From Ischnura elegans (Eukaryota > Arthropoda > Insecta > Odonata > Coenagrionidae), in NCBI RefSeq assembly GCF_921293095.1, contig NC_060259.1:29705812-29769811 (forward strand): a DNA stretch of 64,000 bases, written 5' to 3'. A program made the position numbers and the translations under genes. Below, in pieces: positions 11,001-21,458 of the stretch. A model generated the notes under the pieces. That model saw nothing but the letters and a program-made list of their open reading frames with translations. It did not search any database and was not told the origin of the DNA. How positions within the stretch are numbered: the first letter of the stretch is position 1; each line of letters opens with the position of its first letter.

Positions 11001-11089
11001 GGCCTTACAGTGAATTAAAGAAGGCAGTGCTGGAAGGAAAGGGAGGCTCCCAGATCGCTTCTCGAATACTCCATGGAAACCTACCTTAA
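8078..11089 (+). CDS. LINE endonuclease-reverse transcriptase ORF, main part
   Basis: Open from the right end of the P-type insertion to TAA at 11087-11089; the first ATG after the insertion is at 8123. A Ser/Ala and Lys/Glu-rich leader partly encoded by CAT/CAG triplets precedes an APE-type endonuclease: VNVGTWNVRTM (8228), CEVRW, VVMGDWNASVG, YQIDYIMV and SDHNLV. The reverse transcriptase follows: KTVLIPLPKKK, GDYRTISL, QFGFRKGKSTRDA, CFVDFEKAFDRV (from about 10013), RQGCLLSPLLFN and the catalytic FADD at 10319-10330. The C-terminus has the ALYGAETWTLRKEDERRLEAF block and a WxRR-WTERKRNDEV motif common to this LINE group. The product would nick DNA and copy its own RNA at the target. No RNase H or stop codon is seen. 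In this copy the N-terminus is separated by the 4 kb transposon, so a normal product is unlikely unless the transposon leaves. Confidence 0.93.
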   Translation, partial: VGHGNEVGKVLGVANMRNPCTDLSSSPSAAAAAMKKEEKKTKKMEKKKSAVNVGTWNVRTMMRAGKLENIKREMDKGRIYILGLCEVRWRDGGDYWSDGYRVLYSGGEESQPKGVALVLNGKMGKRVVGIDQVSDRILVVEIEARPTNLVVVQVYMPTSNHREEEVDEVYEQLEEIIRDTPGTKNLVVMGDWNASVGEGRDGNEIGDFGLGKRNDRGEKAAEFCRRNKLFITNTWFNHHKGRRYTWKSPGDAGRYQIDYIMVRQRFRNSVKNSRSFFAADADSDHNLVLMKCNVRFKRLIRVRKTKKWNVEALKGSMRREYQELVDISMRDIDSTKTVEERWDNIKTGIVKAAEKSIGYVDSRRIKKPWITEAKVKEMEERRKWKNVDTEQGKRMYRELNNRLRRETKRAREAWWKTQCEEMEKFQKDGEVALYAKVKSLSGGKRGPTMSKIKAKDGRMLTERAEVQGRLKEYVEDLYDGMNRPERLTLEEESAVEEDNLGPGILDSEIERALRDMKARKAVGVDNIPCELLKNLGKEGKNRFFELVRRIYEEGCWPEDFVKTVLIPLPKKKKAVECGDYRTISLISHAAKVVLRILNRRMEARANEYLGEDQFGFRKGKSTRDAIAIMRSLVERRLEYDQDVYACFVDFEKAFDRVNWVKLMDILKRMGVDWRDRRLIRNLYMAQTAQVRIADGESGWASIGRGVRQGCLLSPLLFNVYAEEMVREAWDELEAGIKVGGMMFKSVRFADDQVLISQSARGLQALVDALYERCEEYGMRINHKKTKVMRFCKASRARNVRLKIKVGGEKLEQVEQFNYLGSTLEENGYSSKDIRKRIALAKEAFMNRKELLRGSLCKSLKKRLVKSLIWSVALYGAETWTLRKEDERRLEAFEMWVWRRMERVKWTERKRNDEVLDMVGEERQLLDEIRRRQKVWMELVLSGEGMLKMVLEVRMLGKRGKGRKRIGFLDRLKESRPYSELKKAVLEGKGGSQIASRILHGNLP
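8147..8177 (+). repeat. CAT/CAG trinucleotide run inside the LINE ORF
   Basis: Short (CAT)n then (CAG)n tract encoding Ser and Ala repeats ahead of the endonuclease domain. A likely length-variable linker. Confidence 0.7.
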
Positions 11090-11108
11090 TCGGTAGAATA
11101 CTATAATA

Positions 11109-11121
11109 ATTTGGATTAATC
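11109..11121 (+). repeat. LINE target-site duplication, right copy
   Basis: Exact 13-base match to 3768-3780, directly after the TA-rich 3' tail of the LINE. Confidence 0.88.
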
Positions 11122-13530
11122 TAATCCGCATCAATGTCGAATGGTGTGTTGCTGATACTACAGGATACTCTTAATCTGCTGAAAGAATCCTGAGGAAGTA
11201 ACGATGGTGCAGATACGCAATTACTTATCTTCATTGTAAGTTGAGTTATAAATTCACTCTTTTAATGAGTATCCGGCGTAATACCACATTTTATGCATTA
11301 AAGCAGGGGTTTCAATTATTTTCATTCGAAGCCTCTAAAAGGTTAAAATTAAACTGTAAGGAACAAGTATTTGAACGGGATTCGGTGTATTTTTTCCCCG
11401 AAAAAAAATTTTCTCCAAATATGAGCTTAATAGAAATTCTTTTCCTATAATGTCGAAATTTCCGTATTAAAAGGTCTATTATTTTGTGATATATTAATTG
11501 CGGTATCTATGCTTGCAAACAGTATGTCACTTTAAGAGAAAATAATTTTTTGGAATTAAAATCGCTATAATTTGATAGCCATTGTTAGAGTTGAATTGAT
11601 CTGAATAAACCCGAGCTAAAGATATTCACTGAAAAATGTTAAAGTGAGCATCTCAGAACACCTTTGGGATTTATCTCGGACGTATCTATTCCGTTTGAGG
11701 AAATACGAGGTAACTGCATTCATAGAAACTGCTGCAACAAAGGAAGGAGCCCTCCTGGCACGAACATGGTTAGCTGGAATATCCTCTTGAATTATATGTG
11801 CTTTAACTGTCAATCGCGCATAAGCACCCCTCTGTATTACCGATTCAAAAAGTCGGAGGCGTTTCTCTCCGTGTAATTCGAAACAAGCGTCGCGTAAAAT
11901 TCAATTTAGTCTGCAAAACATTAGAGCCCCTCCCGCGATGCTCTGTAATTCGAACGCTCTTTTCCTCTAGGTGTAATCATTGGCGGAAAGCAATGGAAGT
12001 AACGACATCGTTGCATCTGGCGGCTGGCAATTCCCTCGCGCCTCACTTGCTATCTCTTATCAGACGGCGGCGCGCGCACACCTGCCGTGGGATCCCAGAC
12101 TGCGGCCGGGCTGCGCCGAGGAAAGAGGGTTGAACCTGGGAGATTAGAAAGACACGAAAACATATTTTAGCGCAGTTATTACCTGCGTAAGACTTGAGTG
12201 GGTAGTGGAGGGCGTAATGGGTGCACTTAGTGCTCAATGGTATTCGATTATCGATCTGGTCCCCCCATGCAAGTAGTTTGTGTTGCCTTGAGTAGATGTG
12301 GGTGAGCCGCAATGCTCCGAAATTTAAGTTGAGCAGTCGGAAGACTTTTTTTACACTTCAATATTCGCATGTGCACTGTATTGGATCATCTCCGTTGAGA
12401 AAGGTGAGGACACGGAATTATTACACTGTGAAAATTTCAAGTGGCTAATGAGAATGGTGAAGCAGGATATTTTGGGTGATAGGATGTGAGATACCTTGGA
12501 GTTAAGATACCAAATCTCGCCATTTATATATTTTTTCTATCTGACATTATTGGTTCTTGATTCGAAATGTTTGTCAAAATTAATAGAGAGGAAAGAAAGA
12601 TATGTGGTGAAATCTTCAGCTATTTTACGAATGAGATAAATTCATTAAAAAAAAAATTTAGCTCTTACATATGGGGTACTTGAGCATTGGGATATGACTT
12701 TATCTATCAATACGGCTTGATTAGCCTAGCTTGTGGAGTAAAAAGTTCAGAAAAAATTTGACAGAAATATAAGGGAATCGATGAGGACTAAATACGGTAA
12801 AAAATCTTTTATCGCTCTTTGCGTTTTGCAGAGAAAGGACTTAGGAGATATTTTGTAAGTGTTGTGGTTTAATTATCCAGCACGTTGGATAAAAACTTAT
12901 TGTGCTATTAGCTATCTTCTATTTACTCAGCGTCCACAGTCAGTGAAATTAAGAAAAATATTTACTTGGATTTCATTGGAAATTGTAAGGCATCGATGCA
13001 GAATAATATTCAAAGGAATTCTATGGATAGTTATTTTACTATCTCAAGAGCCTTGATCAAATGTTTCCTTATCTGATACTTCAAAAAATATTATCATTTC
13101 CTTCGTTCTAGCTTTAATAGTTCTGGTTGGATTAAAAAATACTTTTTGCAAAAGCCTGCTTTGTTGCTCTGACTTCGAATAACCTTTGACTCACTCACCT
13201 TTATTGAGCTCGGTCGGATATAAAATTCTTTGGCGGAGTAACGCGAACTGCAGAGCAAGGGCGGCTCTGCTCGCCATGCGAAAACTTTTTTTTTTGAATG
13301 TCACTATCCCAGCGTACACATACAGGACCGTTACCCCTTGTCGAATACCTGAAAAGGGAAATGAGGGTTCAATTGACGGGAAGGAAGGGGTAGGCTAAAT
13401 AATTACTCTCCCTTTTTTACGGCTAATTGCGCCAGCAAATTAAGTCTCGTCTGCGCTCATCTACGCACCCAAATACCCTCGGACCGCTCTGAATGGAACG
13501 AAGCGCATGTCATGGGCTGGTGGCCCCAGG
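11122..13530. other. Intergenic sequence with a GC-rich patch near 11980-12150
   Basis: Mostly AT-rich with short frames lacking family motifs. A GC- and CpG-rich patch around 12000-12130 (GGCGGCGCGCGC and neighbours) stands out and could be a promoter or exon. No frame or splice pair in it could be defended. Confidence 0.35.
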
Positions 13531-13591
13531 GTGGATTTTCGGCTCAAGCCAACACGTTGGGAGCTGTCGCTGGCTTTAGGCCGAAATCCAC
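13531..13591. repeat. Short imperfect hairpin
   Basis: GTGGATTTTCGGCTCAAGCCA (13531-13551) pairs with TGGCTTTAGGCCGAAATCCAC (13571-13591) with a few mismatches and a 19-base loop. Could be the centre of a small foldback or a structured RNA; nothing further recognised. Confidence 0.5.
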
Positions 13592-15700
13592 TCGAAAAAA
13601 TAGAAGCGGATGAACACAGTTCAAGAATATGGAAGGAAAAAAGAGAAATTGATGAAATGGAGGCACTGCAGGTTGTTCTTATGAGAGATAGAGAAGGGAA
13701 GTGATCTAAGAGATTATTAGGGAAATAGATGCAACGTCTTAGGCGATAGGTACCTTGCGGAAACGGAGAATCGATATTATGATAAATATAAAGCATTTGT
13801 TTTATTTCCACAAATTTTATTTCTTAACGGACCTAGTCTTAGGTAATATACGCTGTCATTATCAAGGTAGCATTTCACAAAAATCAATCTGCTTATAAAT
13901 GTTTTGAGCGGATCTGCAGGTGGATTTTGTGTGATGTTACCGTGATAATGACAGTGTGTATTGCCGAAGCCTAGTTCGGTTGAGAAATGAAATCTGCAGA
14001 AATAAAACAACCATTTTATCTCTATCATGATATAGAGTAGGTGTGCAGGGAGGTAAATTGGATGATTCAAACGTTATCGTTGGAGTTTTGTGACATAACC
14101 ATGATATTAAATAGCTTTGTCTGCTCGTAATTTGTTTGTTTTACCACATCAATCAAGTTGAAGTGTTCCACGTCATTTTCAAGAGTAGCACGCCGTTTTT
14201 GTCTCTTGAAAATTACTTTGAACTGTTGAAATTGATCGACTTCGCGGAATTAGATAGTGTGAAAATGTGCATGGGCGGTTGTATAGAAATTATGGCACAT
14301 GATTTTGCACAAGAATTCCAGTTATAATTAAGCCCGGGCATGGTGTAAAAATGTATGCGTTCGGTGGATAATATTTTCTTTCCTTCTCTGAAAATTCCAG
14401 AATACTAGTTTTGTAAACATTTTGGTTAATTTTTAGATATTTGTCTTTATTGTAACTGCTTTTTTTTGCCAATTAAGGCTGAGAATTTAATTCTGAGAAA
14501 TTACTTAACTTTTGAAGGCTAACTTTGGTAAAGTTTTTTTGATAGTGTTTTATATTCCTTTACTTTTAAGCAGTTTTTGCGAAAATATTAAGCATAACTG
14601 AGCAGAATTATTGCATTTTCATTCGGTTTGCATGAAAATTGTCATAATTCAGAGAAATTTGCAGTTGGGTGCATTTTTATCAAAAAGTGTGTGCTTCAGG
14701 TATTTATCTGAAAATTTATCATTGGAAAGCAATAAATTTCAAAGAAAACTCATTATTTCCGTAGATCAAAGGTGTTTATTTTCGATCACTTGAATTTATT
14801 TAAGAAAATAAAATAAACTGTTCACGCTATTTTTGCATTGAAATGCTTATAAAGTAATGCCAAGATCAATCAAGAGTGTATTTTGGAAATAGATTTGTAT
14901 TATAAAGGTAGATATCAGTTTATATGATGAATTTATCTGAGTTAATACTACTTCATTCGCGGAATTGGCCTACAGTGTGTCTATAAACGAGGAAAACTTA
15001 CAGAACCCACGCATGACCTCCTCTGTGATGAAATTATTCTATAAACGAATATTAAACTGCTATTCACTGGTAATAAATTGAGTTAGACACTGAAACAGTA
15101 GCATATACGATGATTAATTGAATATAACAGATATGGATAAGTTTTGAAAGCAGGTCTATTGATATTAATTTACATTATTGCCGGTTCATTGACTGTTAAA
15201 CCACAGCTAAGAACTAAATTTTGGTAATAGGGACACAATTACCAACACAGTGTCTACACCTTGCCTAAATGGTAAAATCAACATTATCGATAAATGTACA
15301 ACTTCAAGCTGATAATATCGACTCTCTCATCTACTTCAAGGCACTGAGAAGCGTAGGTATTATGCTAAAAATATAAAAATGTGAATAATCGCAGCCTTTA
15401 TAAACTGATTTCATTCATTGAATTTTTCCTTTCTAAATTTCAAATATACGCGTAGTTATATTCCCGTGCGAGTCCTAATTTTGGAAAAAGTCTACGCCTT
15501 GACCCTTCCGAAGATGAGTTGATGACGTTTAAAACTCATATCGAGCGTTTTTCTGTTTCTCCACAACTCTTTGGCCTTGTGTATGACCTGTGTGTTGTTC
15601 ATTGTTACCTGCACTCTTGTATTTATCTCAATGAAAGTTTTCCACTGAACGTGTAAATGAGCCAAATCTCTCTGAACTCATGAAATAAGAGCGGAAACTT
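13592..15700. other. AT-rich sequence, no gene recognised
   Basis: Long AT-rich stretch without a credible frame. A GAAGATGAGTTGATGACG...AAAACTC motif near 15510-15540 resembles motifs in repeats elsewhere in the window. Confidence 0.35.
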
Positions 15701-16020
15701 TAGCTTTGGTGGAGTTGGAGATCGGTTTGGTGTGATGGATTCTCACATAGTGGATCCGTGATCATATCCCGGCGGTGACACTGATTTTTAAGAGACTGCC
15801 CGACCACTATAAGAGTGCTTTGTCGAGAGCATGCGTGATCCTAAGTATGCAACACTCTGTCCGTCAGATGGAACTTTAAGCCGTTGTCCCCTTGGCACCT
15901 TCTTTAAGAGAAGGCTAACTCCGACGCCGGGTTTCTGTCCACCCTTTCCTCCTTACCCTTTCTAACGACCTTATGACCGAAGCTGTCGGTCGCCCATACC
16001 GAATACAATACCATATCCTT
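15701..16020 (+). mobile_element. tRNA-derived SINE
   Basis: Begins with a decayed tRNA-like head (GGTTTGGTGTGATGGATTC, then GATCATATCCCGGCGGTG in the box B position near 15760-15777). A middle region follows (GAGTGCTTTGTCGAGAGCATGC, CACTCTGTCCGTCAGATGG) and then a conserved block: TTTAAGCCGT, CCCTTGGCACC, AAGAGAAGGCTAA, CGCCGGGTTTC, TCCACCC. The 3' end is a CCATACC-type tail near 15998-16015. The conserved block recurs inverted at 59640-59830, which marks this as a dispersed family. Confidence 0.7.
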
Positions 16021-17394
16021 ATTATACTTACGCTATAGAATTATTAAAATAAATAATACTAAATCAAATTTATGACCATGTCTCACTGAATTGCTCTCTT
16101 AGAATATTGATGTTTCAAACTTCCGTGTTCTCTCCTGCGCAGTCCAAACTGGGTATGAAATCCACTTTCCAGTAATAATAAAGGACTAATTTGTTTGCTC
16201 TTTGTAATTAGACTTGATTGAAAACACTCATGGAATAAACACGGAATAGATATTTCGCCTCTATCGTTCTTGCGAATGATATCATAATGATGTGTAAATC
16301 ATTGTTCATTATCATAAAAAATACCGTAATGCCGAGAAGCCCTAGGGAAATTCGAGACCTATGCTTGAAAATTGTTTCAAATGCGCGTAAACTATATGAA
16401 TAACTTTTGGGTCTTCCTCAACTGTTTTTACTTGTGGCTTTGAATATTGCAAAATTTCAACTATGCCTGAAGGAAATGATTTCTGTATTTGCGAAATGAT
16501 GCCAAGTTATTTGATAGTTTTCTGTTGCCGCATGGAAATGTTATGATGATTTATCTACTCAAGCAAATTTATAGTTAGAAAATTACAATTTTTAAACGTA
16601 ACACGTACATTTGCGAGTTACTCATCACCTGAGAGCAGTGTTATGATTTAATGTGGCCTGCAACATGTGAAGTGTTGGCAGTTAGAAGGACCATTGAAGG
16701 AATCACCCTTTCACCCGACTAAGTATTCCGAATTCCTATAGTACTTGGTAACACCCACGGCATATCTAGCATTTAAATGATGTAATAAGTAGGAGCTACT
16801 GTGTCATCATCACCTCCTTTAAGGAAAACATGATACCAAGAATCAATGGCCATCAAAAATTTGATGTAACTTTTCCAAATTTATAGCGATGTAACTTCGC
16901 ATCTGGTTCATGTCGACTAACTGGCTGACCACTCTTGTAGTTTCAATCCGTAATCGTACTGCTGCCACGGTGAGAATTACTCCACCCCTTCGTCGATAAT
17001 GATGGTGATAAAGTTTGGAGCGCGAAGGTTTAAGTATAAAAGACCAACATTACGTTTTCCAGTTTATGTGAAGAAGGATTGGAGACAGGCTGCTTATGAG
17101 CGCGTGATATACACTCTAGATATGAGAAGTACAAACTACGCCGCGAATCAGCACTGGAAAGTGACACAAGGACGGAGAGCTATACAATACATACATTTAT
17201 GGATAAATTTTGGACATTGTTTTGCATGTTGAATGGGATTTATTTTATTATAGCTCTTGTCGAAGGCGGAGCAAACTTAAGTATTCAGGAGAAATTGGAC
17301 TCAGAATGCTATTATTCAAGGAAAAATTCGCGGAATAACCAGCGGCATACCTTTATGGAGTCAACCAAAAGTGCGCATAAAGTGTAAATATTCC
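16021..17394. other. AT-rich sequence, no gene recognised
   Basis: No family motif, RNA gene or clear repeat seen. The open frame at 16999-17232 has no recognisable domain. Confidence 0.3.
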
Positions 17395-17485
17395 ACATGT
17401 GAGAAACAATTTGCCTTGGCCGGAATTCAAACCCGGATCCACAGGGTGGGAAGGCATCACACCAACCCAATCTGCAATCATTATA
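17395..17485 (-). mobile_element. tRNA-like SINE head
   Basis: On the minus strand the sequence reads GGTTGGTGTGATGCC and then CCGGGTTTGAATTCCGGCC, matching tRNA A-box and B-box positions. There is no full tRNA fold, so it is a tRNA-derived repeat rather than a functional tRNA gene. Confidence 0.5.
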
Positions 17486-17945
17486 AAATTTATAGACCTC
17501 TCTTCCTCGGGAGATTCGGGAGACCCGGGTAAGTATCTCGGACGAGGAAAATAATATTTTTTCTGAGGAATGTTTGCACAGAATACTATTTCGTCAAATT
17601 TATAAGCAGTTATAGCTAATGAAGAATTGTTTGATAACGAGCCGAGGATGTGATGAAAAAAACGCTTGAGTGGTACGTTTCTACTCGTCGTTCTACAATG
17701 CATATGGTTGAAGATGATTGCAACAGCCTTGCAGGAGATTCGTCGTTTCCGTTTGAGGTTGGTCCCATTTAGCTGTGGCGGTTAAGCGCACTGGTCGGAT
17801 TCGTTCATTTTCTATTAGAATCCTGATATTGTTGCTTGATATTTTGTGGAAGTTAGGCTCAAAGTTATTATTGACATATAAGAGGGTTATTTTTTAAGGT
17901 CAAATAGCTCATAAAATGAAAAACATAGAGATATTTAAAAATGCT

Positions 17946-18560
17946 TTTTGTCAACATTTAGCTACACCATTGAGGTACTTTTCAATGTGCAATGTCTTAA
18001 TTGGTACGGGGTGTACATTGTGCCAATTTGGACATTTGCTGCAGCATGGTTACAATTTTCCAATATCCCAGTCGGAGAACGTAGCCTCCTGCACTCTCAG
18101 CCAATTCTCTACGCTGTCTTCAGTTCTTTGTTGGTGCCAAACCGTGTCTTCTTAGCCGGCGTTTCATGTGAGCAAAGAGATGACAATGAGAAGGAGCCAA
18201 GCCCTCAATGTAGACACTGTGAACCGATTCACCTGATTCACTCGTAGAGCAAGATCATCGGTTGACATTTGCATCCATCCCTGACCACCAGATTTGTGAA
18301 CGTCTCTACGTCCCGCTTCAAAGTTCCTGAACCATTGCCTCGCGTTTTTGTTACTCGTCAAAGTTTCAAGTAGATCATCTACATCTACATGATACCCTTT
18401 GAGCCAGCTCTAGGGTGTTAAGCAGAGGGTGATCAAATCACCAGCATGTAGCATGGAACATGATTCAATCATTCGTTAATGAATTTCGGTAGCATTGCAC
18501 ACCCCTGCAGGAAGAAACCAAACGTCTTGAACTTCACATTTGACAGGAGACACTGTTGTA
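17946..18560 (-). pseudogene. Mariner transposase remnant
   Basis: Read on the minus strand in several frames. First comes an N-terminal helix-turn-helix segment (CEVQDVW-FLPAG...ATEIH, about 18560-18470). The second helix-turn-helix follows (NARQWFRNFEAGRRDVH, TDDLALRVNQV-NRFTVSTL, 18361-18200). It then jumps to C-terminal blocks (KTRFGTNKELKTA, VENWLRVQEATFSDWDIGKL, IEKYLN, to about 17950). The central DD34D catalytic region is missing, and frameshifts and stops are present, so it is inactive. A CTACATCTACAT-type repeat interrupts the N-terminal part. Confidence 0.75.
18373..18433 (+). repeat. CTACATCTACAT-type repeat inserted in the mariner
   Basis: ATCTACATCTACATGATACC, then GAGCC...GGTGTTAAGCAGAGGGTG. 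It resembles a motif found widely in arthropod repeats (recalled, not searched), and a similar block lies at 63798-63855. It interrupts mariner coding sequence, so it arrived later. Confidence 0.4.
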
Positions 18561-18722
18561 ATTGGGGTAATTAAGTGCCCACTACGCAATTAGATCTTAC
18601 AATTTCAACGTAATGCTATCGATGGGCATATTATAGGTTCTGCGCAACACACTGAGTAAATTGAATTACCAATGTGGCTTTAATAGTATGGACATCGGAC
18701 CTTGAAAAAAGAATAACCCTCG

Positions 18723-20099
18723 CAATTTATTTCCATTAAAAGGTAATCTACAACGCAAATAGAATATCAGAAAACATTACCAAATGCTGTTGTAGGCATT
18801 GAGGTGATTAGGTTTGCTTTGCCTTGAAAATGAGTTTAGGGACTCTTCCCCAATATGCTGCGTAAGGGTGTGTCAGGATGCCAATTTGGTGTCCCAGTGA
18901 AAAAACCACTTGTGGGAAAATCTTTGTGTGAGCACTTCTCCTTCTGAATTCTTCCAATCGTTATTAGTCAATTTTTGGTAAACAAGACCTTTGATCTTAA
19001 AATTTGTCATGAAAATTTTTGCTTATGAATCTTATGCCATGATTATGAATTTACTATGTAAAATGCACATTTGTATGTTCCTTTTGAAATAATAATGAAA
19101 TCTGGAGTATCTTTCGGCTATTGGGATATATTTTGAACTACGTGCATATGTATTATACAATGAAAAGAATTAGGCATGTCATTCCGGTTGAGGTTCAGAT
19201 AATTAACAACGCTTCCTACTCAATTTTGTCGCGACCTATTATGATAACCATGCACAAGGCGTTAATTTGCTAATGCTAAATTGAGGAAATTGGCGAACAT
19301 TAAAATTAAGCTTAGCGATATAACTGCTAGGTTTACTCGGAAATGGTATTAATGGACAATTAACGTCGTTAAATTGATCTTCCTGGAATTGAATCTCTAT
19401 TCCTTCTTGTATTACCGCGATGCCCCAACCTGGTGGCGTTTGCTCTCATTAGCGAGACTTCTACACGTTTAACGTTTAATTTACCGATGAAATTATCTGT
19501 TGCCTTGCAAACTACTGGTAAATGTTATATTTTAGCCTACCCATGAAGTACTAATTGGAAGTAGTGACTTAAAAAATGTAATTAAAACATTATTTCATAA
19601 TTCCCTTGAGTGTCAAATTTTACTTAATTTCGGAATGTAATTTCTGTTCTTAAATTACAGCTTTTCTGATCATTTCCGACAACGGCGTCAGCATAGTGTT
19701 GTTATAGTTAATGAAATAAAAATAAAATAAATTTATTTAGTGATATATAAACACTGATACTACTAATTGCATCATTATTGGTTGCATTTTTTCACTTGAA
19801 GATGTTTATTTTTTAATAAAATTCGTGAAAGCATGCCTATTTTCTCCAGGGCAAACCTATGTGCTGAGTTTTAGCAGCCGATGGAAAGAGTGTTCATAAT
19901 TATCTGGGCTATCCCCTAATGCGCGTTTAATCAACCATTATCATTTTCAAGGGCACTACATAGCGGGGACACAAGTCCGATCCGTTGAAGCTTAAATTTT
20001 GCTGTCACTTTGGGGAAATTTTATAAATAATAATTTGATATAAATTATTATCGGTTTTCAAAAATGCCCACAACGTGGCGACGAGATGAGAGCGATCAA
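18723..20099. other. AT-rich sequence, no gene recognised
   Basis: No coding motif or strong repeat seen. Confidence 0.3.
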
Positions 20100-20480
20100 A
20101 TTATTCTCAATGCTGAATACATCAGCAGCAGAGAATTCAAGAGTGAAAACATGGTGGAAATGTGGTACTTCCGAAGAATGATGAAAATAAAATGAATCGA
20201 CCGAGTAAGTTATTATAAAGTGCTAAGAAGAGTAGGGGAAAAGAGGAGTCTTCTAAAAACCTTATAGAGAGGACGGGAAAACTTAGTTGGCCACATTATG
20301 AGGCATGATGGCCTGATAAGAAGAATCGTAGCATGGCAGTGTAAGGGACGGCTCATAATGAGTTACATTGGACAGGTTATAATGGATGTAAAAGAGAATA
20401 AATGTGTCGCTATGAAAAGGGTAGGGGATGTACCAGCGGAATGAAGAACTTTGTCTAACCAATCTCAGGATTGTTGACTT
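20100..20480 (+). pseudogene. LINE C-terminal remnant (second LINE family)
   Basis: A translation across short frames gives WYFRRMMKIKWIDRVSYYKVL, RSLLKTL, KLVGHIMRHDGLIRRIV, SYIGQVIMDV, VAMKRVGD and NQSQD. This is the C-terminal signature (WxRRM-xIxWxDRV..., GHIMRHDG, NQSxD) of LINE reverse transcriptases. It differs from the C-terminus of the intact LINE at 8-11 kb, so a second family is present. The same family recurs at 62990-63345. Confidence 0.7.
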
Positions 20481-20484
20481 ATGA

Positions 20485-20705
20485 TTTACGATTGCGAGGA
20501 ATATCATTGAAAATTTATGAATGTTACAGATCATACTATCACGAATATAAAGTTCGGTTTATATCTCCAATTATAGCTCATTTCTTCCTGAAATTTGGAT
20601 CGTTCTGCCCATCGCAAGTGGCGGCTAACGCAAACCTATTTAAATGAACATTGGGTTAAAACACATATAGAGCCCGCCTGGAGAATCCTCTATTGTAGTA
20701 CTAGC
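20485..20705 (+). repeat. Dispersed repeat of about 370 bases, copy D (3' part)
   Basis: Aligns by eye with the 3' half of the copies at 25600-25968, 42697-43060 and 45803-46180. Shared landmarks are ATTGCGAGGAATA, GTTATGAA-type sequence, GCAAGTGGCGGCT, CAAACCTATTTAAATG, ACACAT and GAGAATCCTCT. It starts directly after the LINE remnant. Confidence 0.65.
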
Positions 20706-21178
20706 GATCATTTCCCTAGAAAAAAACAAAAAAGCGTACAATTAGCAAAGTAAAATGTCTGTGCCAATCTCAGCATTTGCTTGTTCATGGTGGAACTTCT
20801 CGATTCAACTAATTGGGGGTTTCTGCTTTCCGGGGACCCCGCCTTTCTCGACCCCCGCTCAATCTTTCAGGTCTAAAATGTTTTGTCAAACCCTATGACG
20901 CAACACCATATCTCTGTTGTTGAGATAATAATTCAGTAAATAGTGTGATTGCATTAATTTGCCAAAATGAAAGGTGTTCGATAGGCCTTCAAATTTGTTT
21001 CTTGACATATCATGTGGTTTGATTTTTTGGAAAATAGATTTTTCGACCCCCAAATAGTCCCATAATGTAGAGGCATAGAGGCAGTTAGCAACATTGCCAT
21101 AGATAGAAAACAGAAAATTTAGTGTTTCAACAATTTTTCCTTATGTAAGATTTTACACTTTCCCGGCGAACAACATGT
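20706..21178. other. No gene recognised
   Basis: Includes a short GGGGACCCCGCC stretch near 20833. No motif identified. Confidence 0.3.
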
Positions 21179-21267
21179 AAAAACTCTTCTCGGGATACCG
21201 CGCGGGTAAGATTATGTGAGAGCGCCTCATATAATCTTACCCGCGCGGTATCCCGAGAAGAGTTTTT
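21179..21267. repeat. Near-perfect long hairpin
   Basis: Arms 21179-21220 and 21226-21267 (42 bases each) are reverse complements with a single mismatch and a 5-base loop (AGCGC). The arms contain GGGATACCGCGCGGGTAAG in an AT-rich setting. Candidates are a snapback MITE, a palindrome from a rearrangement, or a transcribed hairpin feeding small RNAs. Confidence 0.9.
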
Positions 21268-21458
21268 AATTTTTTCCTTATTTTTCAGACGATCTTAGAG
21301 GGGGTCTATTCTTCGAATCGTATCTCGTCTGGTTCACCCCAAACATTTGTATGAATCAGCCAGTCAGTGGTCGGTTGTGGGTTTTATAGTATGTAGTTAA
21401 TCATTATTGTTTTTATTGTTTCAATTTCGGAAGTTCACTTCCGAATTTTATCTGTAAT

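Larger units (their letters stand above)
3781..11108 (+). mobile_element. RTE-like LINE retrotransposon, full length, split by a P-type transposon
   Basis: A non-LTR retrotransposon of about 3.3 kb once the inserted 4 kb DNA transposon (4079-8077) and one 7-base duplication are taken out. It has a short 5' leader (3781-3966), one long frame with apurinic endonuclease followed by reverse transcriptase and no RNase H, and an almost absent 3' UTR ending in a short TA-rich tail at about 11100-11108. The layout and size fit RTE-like elements, which are often annotated in arthropods as craniofacial development protein 2-like or endonuclease-reverse transcriptase. Clade assignment is from motif memory, not a tree. 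An exact 13-base duplication flanks it. Fragments of related elements occur at 22905-23470, 24550-24735 and 55865-56130. Confidence 0.88.
17881..18722 (-). mobile_element. Mariner transposon, internally deleted
   Basis: Ends carry inverted repeats GAGGGTTATTTTTTAAGGTC (17882-17901) and, on the minus strand, GAGGGTTATTC...AAGGTC (18721-18698). A TA precedes the left end; the right flank reads CA where TA would be expected. Between them are the N-terminal and C-terminal parts of a mariner transposase. About 840 bases remain compared with roughly 1.3 kb for a complete mariner. Confidence 0.75.
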
